Under the pieces are notes generated by a model that worked only from the letters and a program-made list of their open reading frames with translations, was not told the origin of the DNA and did no database searches. Position numbers and translations under genes: made by a program. Shown in pieces: positions 4,677 to 5,932 of a DNA stretch of 5,932 nt. The stretch is from Comamonadaceae bacterium (GTDB lineage: Bacteria; Pseudomonadota; Gammaproteobacteria; Burkholderiales; Burkholderiaceae). Location: contig CANNNH010000099.1 of assembly GCA_947505915.1 (NCBI GenBank), positions 1 to 5,932 of the forward strand, read 5' to 3'. Position 1 is the first letter of the stretch. Each line of letters begins with the position of its first letter.

Positions 4677-5446
4677 CACCACACTTTCCACGGCGCTTGG
4701 CCGGAACTCCACAATTCTTCCAATACATTTTTCTCTCGCAGCGTATCCATCGGCTGCCAGTAGCCGGGGTGCACGAATGCGCGTAACTGATCGTCCGCTG
4801 CCAGCTTCGCCATTGGCCCCAGTTCCCAGCTCGTACTGTCCCCGGCGATGGTGTCGATCACTTTGGGAGAAAGCACAAAGAACCCGCCATTGATCCAACT
4901 ACCGTCGCCACGGGGTTTTTCTACAAAACCCCGAACACTCTCGCCATCAAGTATCAGCGAACCAAAGCGCCCCAACGGCAGAACCGCCGTTACCGTGGCC
5001 AGTTTGCCGTGCGCTTTGTGGAAAGCAATGGATGCCGTAATATCCACATCTGCCATACCATCGCCGTAGGTCAAGCAGAAGGCTTCTTCGTCTTTCAGAT
5101 ACTCGGCGACACGCTTCAACCGCCCACCGGTCTTGGTGTCGTCGCCGGTATCCACCAAAGTCACTCGCCAAGGCTCGACTTTTTGCTCGTGCACCTCCAT
5201 ACGATTATTAGACATGTCGAAGGTGACATCTGACATGTGCAAGAAGTAATTGGAAAAATACTCTTTAATTACATAGCCTTTGTAACCACAGCAAATCACA
5301 AATTCGTTGATCCCATGCGCTGAATAAGTTTTCATGAGATGCCACAAGATCGGTTTACCTCCGATTTCAATCATTGGTTTTGGTCGCAGGTGAGTTTCCT
5401 CAGCAATTCGGCTTCCTAATCCACCGGCAAGAATAACGGCTTTCAT
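4676..5446 (-). CDS. rfbF: Glucose-1-phosphate cytidylyltransferase
   Basis: Makes CDP-glucose from CTP and alpha-D-glucose 1-phosphate, the entry step of CDP-6-deoxyhexose synthesis. The protein has 256 residues, normal for RfbF/DdhA. It shows the nucleotidyltransferase signature GGLGSR (8-13) followed by RPKPM (21-25) with the substrate-contacting lysine; YGDG (127-130) and Asp133, which fit the metal- and nucleotide-binding region; GRFG (159-162), EKP (176-178), INGGFFV (185-191) and the closing WQPMDTLRE (230-238). The pattern is that of a cytidylyltransferase rather than RmlA, and the rfbG neighbour supports this. The ATG overlaps the stop of the upstream glycosyltransferase (ATGA), with GGAG eight bases upstream (5458-5455), and its own stop overlaps the rfbG start. 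Confidence 0.95.
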   Translation of the reverse strand: MKAVILAGGLGSRIAEETHLRPKPMIEIGGKPILWHLMKTYSAHGINEFVICCGYKGYVIKEYFSNYFLHMSDVTFDMSNNRMEVHEQKVEPWRVTLVDTGDDTKTGGRLKRVAEYLKDEEAFCLTYGDGMADVDITASIAFHKAHGKLATVTAVLPLGRFGSLILDGESVRGFVEKPRGDGSWINGGFFVLSPKVIDTIAGDSTSWELGPMAKLAADDQLRAFVHPGYWQPMDTLREKNVLEELWSSGQAPWKVW

Positions 5447-5932
5447 TCATCCTGCTCCGAGCTAGGCTTTGATTCAGCAGTTTTGATCTCATCAACATCG
5501 CTTACTTTGTCTGAAAACTTTGATCCGCTGCACCACCTGTGCCAAATATTTTTGAATGCACTTTCTACATCACGCGCAAATCCAGCTTCGTCCATCAAAG
5601 GGGACGCTTTCATCCGCTCACGCATACCAGCCCTTAATCTTGCTAGTTCTTCTACGTTCTTTGCAAAACTCTCCGCTTTGTCAACATACTCGTATTCATC
5701 TTTAGCCACCCAATCCGACAATCCAATATTGGTCATCACACTTGCCCCAATCCGGCCTACAGGCGGTCGACTTGCCAAGGTCAATGCCGGTACCCCCATC
5801 CACAATGCATCAAAGATCATCGTCCCCCCATTGTGTGGAAAACTATCTAGTAATATATCTATATCCCCTAAACCTTTAAAGATATTTGAACTGTTACGCA
5901 TGGTGACCCTGTCCACATCAATGCCGTGTTGC
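5443..5932 (-). CDS. GT41 (O-GlcNAc transferase/SPINDLY-like) glycosyltransferase, C-terminal part
   Basis: The frame is open to the right edge, so only the last 162 residues are seen; the N-terminus, normally a TPR array and the first catalytic lobe, lies outside. The visible part contains the second half of the catalytic domain: HGID-x-DRV near the edge, then [15 protein letters not shown] and [12 protein letters not shown], then [18 protein letters not shown] and EYVDKA. These follow the GT41 pattern D-I-x-LD-x-FP-Y/[18 protein letters not shown] and R-x-GAS-x-L-x-x-x-GL-x-x-x-VA. The tail ([16 protein letters not shown] to QDE) is charged and probably disordered. In bacteria such enzymes glycosylate proteins such as flagellin or adhesins, or act in surface-glycan loci; the acceptor cannot be told here. 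Translation of rfbF is coupled to its stop, so it is cotranscribed with the nucleotide-sugar genes. Confidence 0.85.
   Translation of the reverse strand, partial: QHGIDVDRVTMRNSSNIFKGLGDIDILLDSFPHNGGTMIFDALWMGVPALTLASRPPVGRIGASVMTNIGLSDWVAKDEYEYVDKAESFAKNVEELARLRAGMRERMKASPLMDEAGFARDVESAFKNIWHRWCSGSKFSDKVSDVDEIKTAESKPSSEQDE

Noticed and set aside
4677..4898. N-terminal extension of rfbG by 74 codons
   Set aside because: The extension lies wholly within rfbF, has no dehydratase-family sequence, and the ATG at 4676 has a Shine-Dalgarno and the usual start-stop overlap.
1..5932. CRISPR array, insertion sequence or rRNA
   Set aside because: No regularly spaced repeats, no transposase frame with terminal inverted repeats, and no rRNA-like sequence were seen on either strand.

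Overview
The window joins two unlike regions. Its right two thirds (about 2324-5932, minus strand) is the distal end of a surface-polysaccharide or glycosylation gene cluster. Its left third (about 280-2040, plus strand) is an accessory stretch with small phage- or plasmid-like genes, a strong candidate promoter, and a compact structured transcript candidate. Codon choice, GC-rich sugar genes and the protein styles suggest a proteobacterium, most likely a betaproteobacterium of the Burkholderiales/Comamonadaceae type. This is an inference from style; no rRNA or housekeeping marker is present.

Minus-strand operon, in transcription order: the C-terminal part of a GT41 (O-GlcNAc transferase/SPINDLY-like) glycosyltransferase that runs off the right edge; rfbF (glucose-1-phosphate cytidylyltransferase); rfbG (CDP-glucose 4,6-dehydratase); a 19-codon ORF that looks like the N-terminus of a sugar 3,5-epimerase; and a three-domain SAM-dependent sugar C-methyltransferase. 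The junctions are all tight (ATGA, TGATG, ATGA, TTGA). Together rfbF, rfbG and the methyltransferase point to a CDP-linked C-methyl-branched 6-deoxysugar. No 4-ketoreductase or ddhC-type dehydrase is seen here, so the pathway must be completed elsewhere. A Rho-independent terminator for this strand lies at about 2094-2119, some 200 bases after the last clear gene. The interval between holds only tiny coupled ORFs that look like decayed sequence.

Plus-strand region: 1-281 has no supported gene but contains two inverted repeats. An HGGxSTG-type small phage-associated protein lies at 282-605. A perfect 17-bp palindrome overlaps its stop codon and abuts a near-consensus sigma-70 promoter (TTGACA-N18-TACAAT). 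About 110 bases further on is a textbook Rho-independent terminator, and the interval can fold into a hairpin series closed by a long-range helix. This is either a small RNA, a terminator-controlled leader for the genes downstream, or both; a 25-codon ORF in it resembles the start of a RelB/DinJ-type antitoxin. Three closely packed genes of unknown function follow (877-1386, 1398-1844, about 1837-2040), each with a good Shine-Dalgarno or an overlapping start. They converge on the polysaccharide operon.

The most interesting observations are the promoter-palindrome-structured-RNA unit at 602-785, the apparent epimerase remnant used as a coupling ORF at 3562-3621, and the three-gene unknown cassette. 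No computation or database search was run.
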